DNA of 64,000 nt from Rhodocyclaceae bacterium (GCA_013791905.1 VMSX01000017.1:62001-126000), one strand, 5' to 3'. Positions 8,750-17,678 are shown, counted from the stretch's first letter. Notes: generated from the sequence alone by a model not told the origin. Made by a program: numbers and translations.

Positions 8750-9382
8750 ATGAACACACCGACCGAATCAACCAAGTTACCGCACGACGATAACCCGTCC
8801 GTGTCGAAGGCTGGGCGGCGGCGTTTCTTGGGGGCCGGGTCTGCGGTTGCCCCTGTTATTCTGACAATGCTGAGCCAGCCTGCTTTAGGTGTTACCTGCT
8901 TCACGCCATCGCGTTCGCTGTCGAAGAATACAAGTATTTCGCAGCAAGACAAGTATGGGCAATGCACGGGGGCGCAATCGCCGGGGAATTATTCAGCGCA
9001 GACCAGCCCCGGCATTCCCGCCTACTCCTGGCCTATCTCCCCGAGTACGCCCTTCCATCCAACTTTTGCGCAAGGTACCAGGACGGGCACCGTATTAACG
9101 AAAATAGTTAATAACATCGTGGTTAGCAAGACGATGCTGGAGGTGATGAACTTGCTTGGTAACGAGGATCCTGAAAAGATGGCGTTCCATTTGATCGGCG
9201 CCTATCTTAATTGCCTCGGTGGCGGCAGCTCGTCGATTTCACCCCTGGCCATGACACCGCAAGGAATTACATCCATCTGGGCCGAATGGGCGACGAAGGG
9301 ATATTACGTGCCCACTGCAAACGTCCAGTGGAACGGTACCCAAATCAAGAATTACCTGCTCAATAACGGCATCATAAGCTGA
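8750..9382 (+). CDS. Tat-signal hypothetical protein
   Basis: I do not recognise a named function for this 210-residue protein. The N-terminus carries a twin-arginine signal (AGRRRFLGAGSAVAPVILTML) with a cleavage region near PALG. The mature part has three Cys (VTC, GQC, LNC), a Ser/Thr-rich first third, and a C-terminal pattern GYYVPTANVQWNGTQI. ATG 8750 has AAGGA 6 nt upstream. The gene lies 30 nt after the PEP-CTERM gene, and its stop overlaps the start of the PqqD-like gene (TGATG). Co-transcription from the sigma-54 promoter is likely. It may be the substrate of the kinase and nucleotidyltransferase encoded downstream, which is speculation. Confidence 0.7.
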   Translation: MNTPTESTKLPHDDNPSVSKAGRRRFLGAGSAVAPVILTMLSQPALGVTCFTPSRSLSKNTSISQQDKYGQCTGAQSPGNYSAQTSPGIPAYSWPISPSTPFHPTFAQGTRTGTVLTKIVNNIVVSKTMLEVMNLLGNEDPEKMAFHLIGAYLNCLGGGSSSISPLAMTPQGITSIWAEWATKGYYVPTANVQWNGTQIKNYLLNNGIIS

Positions 9383-9654
9383 TGGGTGAGTTGCCCGCTT
9401 TTCCAGCCATGGAGGAGCGTTATGCATTTCATACTTGGCCCGATGGGTGCGCGGTATTCGATCGCTTCAGTGGCGACACGCATATTCTGGACACTTTTTC
9501 AGCAGTGTTGTTTCTGTCTGGCCTGCAGGTGTCGCCAGCCGTGATTGAAAAGCTTCGGCTTCCTGTAATATCCGATGAAAATCTTTCGTCCCGACTCGAT
9601 GATGCCAGACGACGTCTGGAGAAGCTGAAACTACCTGCCGCCCCGCCATCGTGA
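9382..9654 (+). CDS. PqqD-like protein (RRE fold), HPr-kinase-associated type
   Basis: This 90-residue protein resembles the PqqD-related family found with HprK-like kinases (HPr-rel-A system). PqqD folds are RiPP recognition elements that bind a leader peptide and present it to a modifying enzyme. Visible features are the AVFDRFSGDTHILDTFSA block typical of PqqD-like proteins (residues about 24-41) and a helical C-terminus. It overlaps the upstream gene (TGATG) and the downstream kinase gene (GTGA), so it is made together with both. Peptide binding is inferred from the family, and no ligand is shown. Confidence 0.75.
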   Translation: MGELPAFPAMEERYAFHTWPDGCAVFDRFSGDTHILDTFSAVLFLSGLQVSPAVIEKLRLPVISDENLSSRLDDARRRLEKLKLPAAPPS

Positions 9655-10622
9655 AAGAAGAAACCGCAGTTGTTGTTGGAGATCTCAGCCTGCAACAATT
9701 GCACGATGCCCTGAAGCAGGGTGTCTTTGCCGTGCGGACGGGTCCGCTCCTGTTCAGGATTCAAAGTGATTTCGAGGATGTAGCACGCTCGATTCATGCG
9801 CTTTATTCTGGACACCCATGCCAGATCGCGCCGGAATTTTCCGATTTTCATGTCGAAGTGCGCGCACCGCTTAATCTGCGCCGCTGGTTTCGTCCGCAAG
9901 CGGAGTTTTTTATTGACGGTGAGCCGCCCTTTGAACCTTTACCGCGGGATCAGGCGCCGGCCCTGCTCGAGTGGGGAATGAACTGGACCATCGCAGCCTC
10001 TTGCCACCAGTGGTTCACCCTTCACGCCGCATCGCTTGAGCGCGACGGCCTTGCGGTCATCCTTCCGGCACCACCGGGCTCCGGGAAAAGCACGCTGTGT
10101 GCTGCCCTTGCCTTGCGCGGCTGGCGTTTGTTGTCCGATGAATTGACGCTGCTCGATCCGAATTCCCTTTGCGCCAATGCGCTTGCGCGACCGATCAACC
10201 TGAAGAATGCGTCGATCGACCTGATGCGCAAATTCGCACCGACCGCCATCTGGTCGCCTGAAAGCTATGACACGCAAAAGGGGCGGGTCGCACATCTGTG
10301 CCCGCCTGTGGATAGCGTCCGCCGCATGGCCGACAAGGCAGAGCCGCGCTGGGTCGTTTTTCCGAAATATGTTCCCGATGCAGATCCGTTGCTCACGCCG
10401 CGCTCGAAGACACAGACATTCATGCCACTGGCGGAGAACGCCTTTAATTACGGCACCCTTGGCGAACCAGGATTCGACGCGATAGCCCGGCTGCTCGATC
10501 AATGCAGTTGTTATGACTTCATCTATAGCCGGCTTGAAGATGCGCTGGAGGTTTTCGAGTGGTTGGCAGCTACAAGCGGGTTAAACGCACAGGGGCAGCA
10601 AAGCTCCGCCGAGGCGCAATGA
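9651..10622 (+). CDS. HprK-related kinase
   Basis: This 323-residue protein resembles the C-terminal kinase domain of HPr kinase/phosphorylase. A P-loop PPGSGKST is at about 141-148, preceded by HAASLERDG, and an acidic SDE follows at 162-164 where HprK has its catalytic acidic pair. The first 110 residues are specific to this subfamily. Related kinases phosphorylate serines in proteins or, in some lasso-peptide clusters, in a peptide. It starts with GTG overlapping the PqqD-like stop, and its own stop overlaps the next start (ATGA). No canonical HPr (PtsH) gene is nearby, so the substrate is probably something else. Confidence 0.8.
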   Translation: MKEETAVVVGDLSLQQLHDALKQGVFAVRTGPLLFRIQSDFEDVARSIHALYSGHPCQIAPEFSDFHVEVRAPLNLRRWFRPQAEFFIDGEPPFEPLPRDQAPALLEWGMNWTIAASCHQWFTLHAASLERDGLAVILPAPPGSGKSTLCAALALRGWRLLSDELTLLDPNSLCANALARPINLKNASIDLMRKFAPTAIWSPESYDTQKGRVAHLCPPVDSVRRMADKAEPRWVVFPKYVPDADPLLTPRSKTQTFMPLAENAFNYGTLGEPGFDAIARLLDQCSCYDFIYSRLEDALEVFEWLAATSGLNAQGQQSSAEAQ

Positions 10623-11707
10623 CCCAGAGTTGCGGCAAGTTATTGCTGGATGCGGTGCGCACGCCAGCCATGGCCGTCACGCTCGACTTGCGGTCGTGGG
10701 ACGATCTGCTCAGACTCGCACGGCGCGCAAACTTGATCAGTCGTCTGGCCGAGGGGATTGATCAGGCAGGTGTGCTGAATAAACTGCCTGCCCCTGTCCG
10801 TCCGCACCTGATTGCGGCGTCGGCGCTCGCACAACATCAGCGCAGAGCTGTCATATGGGAAACGCGGCATATCGGCACAGCGCTTAGTGCTCTGGGTATT
10901 CCAATCGTATTGCTCAAAGGGGCGGCCTATTCGATGGCCGGTCTGCAGGCGGCGACCGGGCGGCTCTACGGGGACGTTGATATCCTGGTGCCCGCAACAC
11001 GAATCAACGAGGTCGAGGCGGCGCTGATGCTGCATGGCTGGAGCGCCGGACATGTGGATGCCTACGACAATAGATACTACCGGCGATGGATGCACGAACT
11101 GCCGCCGATGGTCAATATCAAGCGGGGTACTGTTGTCGATGTTCACCACAACATCCTGCCGCTTACTGCGCGCAACCACCCTTCGGCGGAGAAGTTGCTC
11201 GCGGCATCCCTGGCCCTCCCGGAGGCGCCATTCCACGTGCTGTCACCTTGCGACATGGTCATCCACTGCGCGACCCACCTCTTTCATGAAGGTGAACTCA
11301 ACAATGGATTGCGCGACCTGTTCGATCTTGATGCGCTGGTTCAGGAATATGCCGAGAACGATGCGTCATTTTGGACGACATTGCCCGAGCGCGCGAAGGA
11401 ACTCGACCTGGAATGGCCTTTGCGGTTGGCTTTTCGCTATCTGGAACGATTTCTTGGCACCCGCATCCCCGAACAGGCAAAGACCTCGGTGAAACAGTCG
11501 CCGATCCTGGCTAGTCTGCGCGATGTCATGTACCTTCCGGGCTTCCTGCCTGACCATCCCTTGTGCAGTGGCTACCGGTCGTTCCTGGCCAGAGGCCTGC
11601 TTTACCTGCGGGGGCACTACCTACGCATGCCCTTACGCTTGCTCGCCTGGCATCTGGGGCGCAAGGCATTCATACGGCTGTACAAGAACAAGAGCCGCAG
11701 CTGCTGA
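10619..11707 (+). CDS. Nucleotidyltransferase-family protein (NTP_transf_5 type)
   Basis: This 362-residue protein shows the minimal nucleotidyltransferase core: VLLKGAAYSMAGL (about 97-109) followed by GRLYGDVDILV, with the metal-binding DxD at Asp119/Asp121. The long helical C-terminus contains HCATHLFHEGELNNGLRDLFDLD. This matches the uncharacterised NTP_transf_5 family (PF14907). It would transfer a nucleotide or a related group to an unknown acceptor. The start at 10619 was chosen for the ATGA overlap with the kinase gene, although the frame is open further up. It ends 4 nt from the convergent protease gene. Confidence 0.75.
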   Translation: MTQSCGKLLLDAVRTPAMAVTLDLRSWDDLLRLARRANLISRLAEGIDQAGVLNKLPAPVRPHLIAASALAQHQRRAVIWETRHIGTALSALGIPIVLLKGAAYSMAGLQAATGRLYGDVDILVPATRINEVEAALMLHGWSAGHVDAYDNRYYRRWMHELPPMVNIKRGTVVDVHHNILPLTARNHPSAEKLLAASLALPEAPFHVLSPCDMVIHCATHLFHEGELNNGLRDLFDLDALVQEYAENDASFWTTLPERAKELDLEWPLRLAFRYLERFLGTRIPEQAKTSVKQSPILASLRDVMYLPGFLPDHPLCSGYRSFLARGLLYLRGHYLRMPLRLLAWHLGRKAFIRLYKNKSRSC

Positions 11708-11711
11708 TTTC

Positions 11712-12494
11712 TCAGGGGCCGACCTTACCCAGCAGTTCGATGAGATGGCTGGCCGGAATTGCATAACTGATGCCAGAGGGTTTTTCCAGTATGGCTTCCT
11801 TGGTCGCTTTCACGAATACCATGTTGATGATGCCAAGCACTTCGCCACTCTCGGCGTCATAGAGCGGGCCGCCGCTGTTGCCGGGGTAGGCGGTGGCATC
11901 CAGTTGAAAGATGGGAAAAGCGCCACTGCGCAGGCGGCGGATTGACTTGTCCTTGAGTTCCCGCGCGTTGCCGCCGGGCAGAACAATCGGTGTGATCGAC
12001 GAAATGACGCCGCGATGTGTCACCGGCGAAAAACCCAGGGCGCCGCCAATCGGGAACCCGGTAAATGCGACGGCCTGGCCTTCGCGGACCGCTTCGGATG
12101 GCCGCAGCACCAAGGCCGGCAGGGGTGGGCCGGTCATGCGCAACACGGCCAGATCGTGCTCGGTGTCACTTACCAATAAGCGCACCTCCTGCGGGCGAAC
12201 CTCGGCCCCGTTGCGCGTCAGTACCATCAGAATTTCTTGAGTGTCCCCACCCTCAAACCTTGGAATAACGTGGGCATTGGTGGCGATCAGACTGCCGTCC
12301 CCGACGGCGAAACCGGTGCCGCGCATGAGGAATTGCGGGCTGCGCAATTTACTGAAAGTGCCGACGACGACGACCGATGGTTTGACTCGAACAATGGTTT
12401 CCGGCAGGGCGGCGGCGGCAATGCCAACAGCCAGCAGTGGCAGCATGCCGACCAACAGCGCTACGGCCATGCCTTTAAACATGCGGTCGATCAT
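11712..12494 (-). CDS. Trypsin-like serine protease (S1 family), periplasmic
   Basis: This 260-residue protein has a signal peptide or membrane anchor (residues 8-30) and a chymotrypsin-fold protease domain. The catalytic triad is intact: His75 in ATNAHVI, Asp114 in TEHDLAVL and Ser207 in YPGNSGGPL. There is no PDZ domain, so it is not a full DegP/DegS. It probably acts in the periplasm. Its start overlaps the stop of the lytic transglycosylase gene (ATGA), so it is the last gene of the minus-strand prs operon. A role in quality control or processing of exported matrix proteins is inferred from context. Confidence 0.85.
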   Translation of the reverse strand: MIDRMFKGMAVALLVGMLPLLAVGIAAAALPETIVRVKPSVVVVGTFSKLRSPQFLMRGTGFAVGDGSLIATNAHVIPRFEGGDTQEILMVLTRNGAEVRPQEVRLLVSDTEHDLAVLRMTGPPLPALVLRPSEAVREGQAVAFTGFPIGGALGFSPVTHRGVISSITPIVLPGGNARELKDKSIRRLRSGAFPIFQLDATAYPGNSGGPLYDAESGEVLGIINMVFVKATKEAILEKPSGISYAIPASHLIELLGKVGP

Positions 12495-13423
12495 GACTTG
12501 ACGCGCAGCTTGCGGTGGAGAATTTTCTCCAGTTCAGGCGAAGGATCGGTAATGGCGGCGTCGAAGGGGTGTTCCTGATGGCGAAACACTTCGAGGATGC
12601 GCTTAACGTAGTGGCGAGTTTCAGGATAGGGTGGAATGCCGCGGTAGCGGTTCACCGCACCTTCGCCGGCGTTGTAGCCCGCCGCGACCAGCGCCACGTC
12701 GCCTCTGAAATAGGCCAACAGCCAACGCAGGTAGGCCAGCCCGCCGCGCACATTCTGTTCCGGGTCGAAGGGCTTGCGCACATTGAAGCGTGCCGCGGTT
12801 TCCGGGATCAGTTGCATCAGGCCCTGCGCGTTTTTGTGCGAGACGGCCACCGGATTGAAGTTCGACTCGGTGCTTGCCACGGCCAGTGCCAGCCGTGGGA
12901 TGATGCCGTATTCGGGCGCCAGACGACGCACCAACTCCGCCATCAGCCGTTGCTTCTCGGTGCTAAATTCGATGTCGGTGGCGTCACCGTGCGGATCTGG
13001 TACCTTGGGTTCCTGCATGCACGGCGGCGGCTCCGTTGCTGCCGGCCCGACAAAGCGCAGCATTCGCAATGACTGGGTATGGCCTTGCGAAGCGGCGAGA
13101 TGAAAAAAGAAAGCCGCCAAGGCATCGTCGCGCGGCATACCTCGGCCATTGGCGTACATCCAGCCCAAGTTGTACTGGGCTTCCAGATCGCCAGCCCGCG
13201 CCCCGTCGCAATAAAGTTTGACCGCCTGGCCAGTATCTTTGGGAACACCCTCGCCATGTTCGAAGGCGCGGGCCTGTTCGCGCAGCACACGCAACTCGTC
13301 CGCACTTGGGGGTTCGGCCGCAAAAGTCGGCGCTGGCGGGACGGCGCAAAATAGGACTAGCGCCGCCGCAAGCCGAAATCTGCCGCATTGAAATTTTCCG
13401 CCCGGCCGTCCCATCGTCGCCAT
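12491..13423 (-). CDS. Lytic transglycosylase (SLT) with Sel1-like repeats
   Basis: This 310-residue protein has a signal peptide ending near PTFAAEP, a Sel1/TPR-like region (about 45-125, AQYNLGWMYANGRGMPRDDALA) and a C-terminal SLT domain. The catalytic Glu186 is in ASTESNFNP, followed by AQGLMQLIPETAARF and AAGYNAGEGAVNRY. It should cleave peptidoglycan and may open space for envelope assemblies such as the secretion machinery. It starts 17 nt after prsT. An exact copy of the 24-bp dispersed repeat (13323-13346) codes for its signal-peptide junction. A second in-frame ATG lies at codon 4. Confidence 0.87.
   Translation of the reverse strand: MATMGRPGGKFQCGRFRLAAALVLFCAVPPAPTFAAEPPSADELRVLREQARAFEHGEGVPKDTGQAVKLYCDGARAGDLEAQYNLGWMYANGRGMPRDDALAAFFFHLAASQGHTQSLRMLRFVGPAATEPPPCMQEPKVPDPHGDATDIEFSTEKQRLMAELVRRLAPEYGIIPRLALAVASTESNFNPVAVSHKNAQGLMQLIPETAARFNVRKPFDPEQNVRGGLAYLRWLLAYFRGDVALVAAGYNAGEGAVNRYRGIPPYPETRHYVKRILEVFRHQEHPFDAAITDPSPELEKILHRKLRVKS
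13323..13346 (+). repeat. 24-bp dispersed repeat, exact copy 1
   Basis: This copy is identical over 24 bp (core GTCGGCGCTGGCGGGACG) to the one at 43432-43455. It lies inside the lytic transglycosylase gene, where the reverse strand encodes the CAVPPAPTF part of the signal-peptide region. Related copies are at 32418-32441 (reverse, 22/24), 39150-39173 (21/24), 42211-42234 (22/24) and 44934-44957 (20/24). Confidence 0.7.
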
Positions 13424-13439
13424 AATGATTCCGCGAAGC

Positions 13440-16214
13440 CTACAAACTCTTTAATAGCTCAGAAACCTCTGCCTGACCAGGAAACTTGTCGCCAAGCTTG
13501 GCCAGCGTCTCGAGTTCCTGCTTGGCTTCCGCTTTCTTTCCTGCCTTGATCAGGCCCCGGGCGAGGTTGAGGCGGATATCCGCCGCCTGCGGCGCCAGGG
13601 CGACGGCCTTGCCCAGCAAGTCAAGTCCGCGCTCCACATTGCCTTTATCGACAAGCAGCCGGCCCAGCGTGTCCATGATCGCTGGGTGGTTGGGCGCCAG
13701 CTTGTTGGCCTGCTCGGCATGCTCGATGGCCTTGGGATCGCCCATTCTGCCAAGCGACCAGGCCAGATTGTTCAGCAGGACGGGATTGTTGGGTTGAGTG
13801 CTCAGCAGGGCACGATATTGCGCCACGGCGGCAGGGTAGTCCTTACGCTTGTTGGCCGAGTCGGCAATGAATAAGCGAAATACGTCATCCTTGGGATGCG
13901 CCTTGATCCAGGCATCCGCAAGCTGCTTGGCCTCGGCACCCTTGCCGTCCGCGAACAGCACGGCATGCAAACGCCCTGTCAGATCGGCGGATGCCGCGAC
14001 CTTCAAGCCGGCACGGTAAGCTGCGGCAGCTTGCGGCCAAGCCCGCTGTGCAACCTGAATATCCCCTTCGAGCAGGTGCCCGGCAATTTCCTTCGGGTGG
14101 CTCTTCTGCATGTCGCGCGCGCGCGCCAAGGCTTCCGGTATTCGGCCGGCGTCGACGTCGAGCATGATCATGGCGCGGTGCATCGGTAACGAATCAGGTT
14201 GCAGCGCAAGGCCCTTGGTCAGGCTGTTGCGCGCGCCTTCTTTGTTCTTTTCGGCGACCTGAATCTCAGCCATGCGCAGATAGGGTTGCGCTGTGCCCGG
14301 CAGCATGGCGGCCAGCTTGCCGTAGATCGCGAGTGCCTGGTTGGTGTCGCCGGTCAGTTGCATCACGCGGCCGGCGGCGTCCATGATCTCCGGTCGGTCC
14401 GGGAAGGTGGCCATGGCCTCCTGTACCGCCGTCAGCGCCTTCTTGTTGTCATTGGTGCGCAGATAGAGTCCAACCAGGGCGAGTCGCGGCGCAGGATCGT
14501 CGGGGACCGCATTCACGGCCTTGGTCAGCAACCCGGCAATTTCTTCGACAGTGGCGCCACCTTGCGCCCGCAACTCGGCAATGGCCAGCATCGCCTGTAG
14601 ATTCTTGGGGTCCTTGGCCAGCACGGCCTCGAAGCGCTTGCGCGCCTCATCAGGCTTCTTGTTGGCCAGGTCGAGACGGGCGAGGTTGGCCGCGGCTGGC
14701 AGGAAGGTTGGCGCCAATTCAAGCGCGCGCTCGAAACTCTTGCGGGCGCCCGCCGTGTCGCCCTTGCCCAGCAAGGCGCCGCCGCGAAGATTGTGGACGA
14801 CCGGGTTGTCAGGCTGTTTTTTCTCGAAGCTGGCGATGGCCTTCAATGCCTTGTCGAACTGCTTCTGCTGCATGTTCGAGGCAATCAGCGCCATATCTGC
14901 CATGACCCCGGTGTCAGCGGCGGCAATCTCCTCAAGTTCGGCAAAAGCCTGATCCGTGCGGCCCATCTGCATTTTTGCCAGTGCCAGCGCCGTTTGCGTA
15001 CGCGCGTTCTGCGGGTCGGTTTTCGCGGCTTTGGTGAAAAACTCGGCGGCAGCGGCTGCATCGCCACTCTGCATGTAAGCTTCACCGGCAAGCGTGAGCC
15101 AGGCCGCAGCGGTCTCCTTGCCCTGCAAAACCGGTTGTAGCGTTGCCAGAGCCTTTTCCGGTTGGCCGCTGCGCAGATAGGACCGCGCCAGCGCGCGTCT
15201 GCTGGAATCGAGTCCCGGTGCCCGTTGCAACGCCTTGGACAGGTATTCCTGCGCCTGCACATCCGAGCGGCTGTCATAAGCGATGATGCCGGCAAGTTGC
15301 AGGCCTTGGGGGTTATCGGGCTGCACCTTGAGCAAGGCATCCACTGCGCTCTTCGCTGCCACGGCGTTCTTCTGCGCATAGGCAACCATGCCCTGCATAT
15401 ACAGCGTCAATGGCACCTTCGCCGCAACGTTTTGCATCGCCTCCAGTCGCTTGGCGGCCAGGTCGGTCTGGTTTTTCCGCAAGTGCATCATGATCATCGC
15501 AGCCTGGGCAGAAACCATCTGAGGCCGAATTTCAACCACTTTCTGATAGGCGGCAATGGCTTCGTCATCCTTGCCCTCGGCGCGGAGCAGGCTTGCCTTG
15601 AAATTCCAGGCCTCGGCGTTCTGCGGCGCCTTGGCGAGAATCGAGTCCACCATTTCCTTGGCCTGTGGGAGGTCCTGTTCGGCAGCCTTCAGTTGGGCCA
15701 AGCCAAGCAGCGCCGGGGCGAAGTCGTTTTTGCTGGCTACCGCTTCATTGAAAGCGTTGCGGGCGGCTTCAAGTTTCCCTTGCGTGGCATAAACTTGCCC
15801 CAGCGTGGTCTTGAAATCAGCCTTGGCTTCGGCTGAGATGAGCGCTACTTTGCTCAGGTCCTCGATCACCTTCTTGTACTGCCCCTGGGCCAGCAGCGCC
15901 CTGGCGAGAACCGGCGTTATCTGGTCGGGCGAAAACTTCAGTTCCATTGCCTTGCGCAGCTCGATTTCAGCCGCGGCGGGATCGCCGGACTCCAGCAGCA
16001 CACGGCCAAGCAGAAAGCGCGCTTCACCCGAATCCGGCGCCTTCATCAGGACATTCTTCAGTTGGATGGTCGCTGCCGCGTGATCGTTCTTTTCAAGATA
16101 ACTCTTGGCCGAAACCAGCATTTCCTCTGGCGATCCCTTGCCGCAGCCAGCGGCCAGCAGAAGCACTGTCAGCGCGGCAATGCGGACAATGCGGGTATGA
16201 GTATAAGTAGTCAT
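13440..16214 (-). CDS. prsT: PrsT, PEP-CTERM system TPR-repeat lipoprotein
   Basis: This protein of about 924 residues belongs to the PrsT family. From the ATG at 16214 the signal peptide is MTTYTHTRIVRIAALTVLLL with lipobox LLAAGC (Cys24), so it is a lipoprotein. The rest is a long array of TPR repeats (for example EKNDHAAATIQLKNVLMKAP). An in-frame ATG at 16253 would add 13 residues that weaken the signal peptide. It lies downstream of prsK and prsR in the same orientation and upstream of the transglycosylase and protease genes. It is thought to support PEP-CTERM sorting or polymer export. A second homologue without a lipobox is encoded at 4983-7820. Confidence 0.9.
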   Translation of the reverse strand: MTTYTHTRIVRIAALTVLLLAAGCGKGSPEEMLVSAKSYLEKNDHAAATIQLKNVLMKAPDSGEARFLLGRVLLESGDPAAAEIELRKAMELKFSPDQITPVLARALLAQGQYKKVIEDLSKVALISAEAKADFKTTLGQVYATQGKLEAARNAFNEAVASKNDFAPALLGLAQLKAAEQDLPQAKEMVDSILAKAPQNAEAWNFKASLLRAEGKDDEAIAAYQKVVEIRPQMVSAQAAMIMMHLRKNQTDLAAKRLEAMQNVAAKVPLTLYMQGMVAYAQKNAVAAKSAVDALLKVQPDNPQGLQLAGIIAYDSRSDVQAQEYLSKALQRAPGLDSSRRALARSYLRSGQPEKALATLQPVLQGKETAAAWLTLAGEAYMQSGDAAAAAEFFTKAAKTDPQNARTQTALALAKMQMGRTDQAFAELEEIAAADTGVMADMALIASNMQQKQFDKALKAIASFEKKQPDNPVVHNLRGGALLGKGDTAGARKSFERALELAPTFLPAAANLARLDLANKKPDEARKRFEAVLAKDPKNLQAMLAIAELRAQGGATVEEIAGLLTKAVNAVPDDPAPRLALVGLYLRTNDNKKALTAVQEAMATFPDRPEIMDAAGRVMQLTGDTNQALAIYGKLAAMLPGTAQPYLRMAEIQVAEKNKEGARNSLTKGLALQPDSLPMHRAMIMLDVDAGRIPEALARARDMQKSHPKEIAGHLLEGDIQVAQRAWPQAAAAYRAGLKVAASADLTGRLHAVLFADGKGAEAKQLADAWIKAHPKDDVFRLFIADSANKRKDYPAAVAQYRALLSTQPNNPVLLNNLAWSLGRMGDPKAIEHAEQANKLAPNHPAIMDTLGRLLVDKGNVERGLDLLGKAVALAPQAADIRLNLARGLIKAGKKAEAKQELETLAKLGDKFPGQAEVSELLKSL

Positions 16215-16316
16215 ATGCGGTATGAGCCCCCGAAAATGTGATGAGGAAAACATGACTTCCCACGCCGGCTTGCGGTCGAAAGGATCTTGGGGAAGTTAAG
16301 GCCAATGTGCGCCATG

Positions 16317-17678
16317 TCAGGCTTTGAGCCCCAGTCGGTGCATCAGATCATACAGAGTCGGGCGGCTGACACCAAGCAACTCGGCAGCCCGGACGACATT
16401 GCCGTTGCTGCGTCCGAGGGCGGTTACGACTGCCTTGCGTTCGGCATCTTCGCGTACCTTGCGCAGATCGACGGCCCCATCATCGGCATCGGCAGCGGCG
16501 TCAATCCCGATGTCCTGCGCCGTCAAGTGGCCGCCGTCGGCCATGATGGTTGCCCGTTTGATGCAGTTCTCGAGTTCGCGCACGTTGCCCGGCCAGGAAT
16601 ACTTTTCAATAACGCGGATGGCATCTTCGCCAAGCATCAGGCCGCTACGATTCTGTTCCTCGGCAAAGCGGCGCACGAAGGCATGGGCCAGCAAAGCGGG
16701 ATCGCCTGCGCGACTGCGCAGCGGCGGGATGTTGATCTCGATCTCCGCCAGACGATAGTACAGATCCTCACGAAACCGGCCTTCCTTGATCAGGGCCTTG
16801 AGGTCCTGATGGGTGGCACAAATGATGCGCACATCGATCGGTATTTCCTGACGGCCACCGACGTGCTCGATCACCCGCTCCTGCAGGAAACGCAGCAGCT
16901 TGGCCTGCAGGGACAATGGCAAATCGCCAATTTCGTCGAGCATGAGCGTGCCGCGATTGGCTGTCTCGATCTTGCCGGGGGTCGTCTTCACCGCCCCCGA
17001 GAATGCCCCCTTCTCATAGCCGAACAACTCGCTCTCGAGAAGATTTTCCGGAATGGCCGCACAATTGATGGCAACAAAACGGCTCTCGGAGCGGGGCGAA
17101 GCATTATGCAATCCTCGCGCCAGAATCTCCTTACCGGTACCGCTCTCGCCAAGCAGCAGCACGGTAACATTGGCGCTCGCCACCTTCTCGATGGTGCGGC
17201 AGATCTGCAGCATCTCGGGGTCGCGAGTGATCAGATCGCCGAGCGCGTCGGGCTGGCGCATGGACTGCAGGCGACGATTCTCCTGCTGCAGATCGTAGAG
17301 ACGAAACGCGCGGTCGATGGTCAGCGCCAATATCTCGGGCTCGAAAGGTTTGGTAAAGAAATCATAGGCCCCGAGCGCTATTGCCCGCAATGCATTGGCC
17401 TGGTCGTTCTGTCCGGTCAGCACGACAACCTTGGTGTCTGGTTCGAGCGCCAGTATCTGTTCCAGCAATTTGAAGCCCTCCGTGACCGAGTCGGCATCCG
17501 GCGGCAGGCCAAGATCCATCGTCACGACGGCCGGAGTGTGGCGCCGCATCTGCGCCAGAGCGCTTTCGCGATCATCGGCAACGATCGCGTCGTACTGATC
17601 AAAAGACCAGCGAATTTGCTTTTGTAGCGCCGGGTCATCCTCGACGATAAGCAAGGCGCGCGGCTTGGCGAGTGTCAT
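16317..17678 (-). CDS. prsR: PrsR, sigma-54-dependent PEP-CTERM response regulator
   Basis: This 453-residue activator has three domains. The receiver has phospho-acceptor Asp55 (VVTMDLGLP) and Lys110 in FFTKPF. The AAA+ sigma-54 interaction domain has Walker A GESGTGKE at 177-184 and the sigma-54 contact loop GAFSGA at 224-229 (Ser in place of Thr in GAFTGA). A Fis-type helix-turn-helix closes the protein (VVRAAELLGVSRPTLYDLMHRLG). It is the partner of PrsK, and the start of its gene overlaps the prsK stop (ATGA). The sigma-54 promoter at 7904-7919 is its likely target here. Confidence 0.93.
   Translation of the reverse strand: MTLAKPRALLIVEDDPALQKQIRWSFDQYDAIVADDRESALAQMRRHTPAVVTMDLGLPPDADSVTEGFKLLEQILALEPDTKVVVLTGQNDQANALRAIALGAYDFFTKPFEPEILALTIDRAFRLYDLQQENRRLQSMRQPDALGDLITRDPEMLQICRTIEKVASANVTVLLLGESGTGKEILARGLHNASPRSESRFVAINCAAIPENLLESELFGYEKGAFSGAVKTTPGKIETANRGTLMLDEIGDLPLSLQAKLLRFLQERVIEHVGGRQEIPIDVRIICATHQDLKALIKEGRFREDLYYRLAEIEINIPPLRSRAGDPALLAHAFVRRFAEEQNRSGLMLGEDAIRVIEKYSWPGNVRELENCIKRATIMADGGHLTAQDIGIDAAADADDGAVDLRKVREDAERKAVVTALGRSNGNVVRAAELLGVSRPTLYDLMHRLGLKA

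Noticed and set aside
9651-11707. Lasso-peptide or other standard RiPP cluster
   Set aside because: Kinase, RRE-like and nucleotidyltransferase genes fit the tailoring part, but I found no leader peptidase, no adjacent cyclase and no small precursor gene. The asparagine-synthetase-like gene at 53126 is 42 kb away.
13440-16214. Periodic repeats in the PrsT genes considered as a CRISPR array or DNA tandem repeat
   Set aside because: The periodicity is at protein level (34-residue TPR units) with diverged DNA. There are no identical repeats with unique spacers.
16287-17627. 446-codon plus-strand frame opposite prsR
   Set aside because: The minus strand encodes a complete PrsR with all catalytic motifs. 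The plus frame shows no domain and overlaps it fully.
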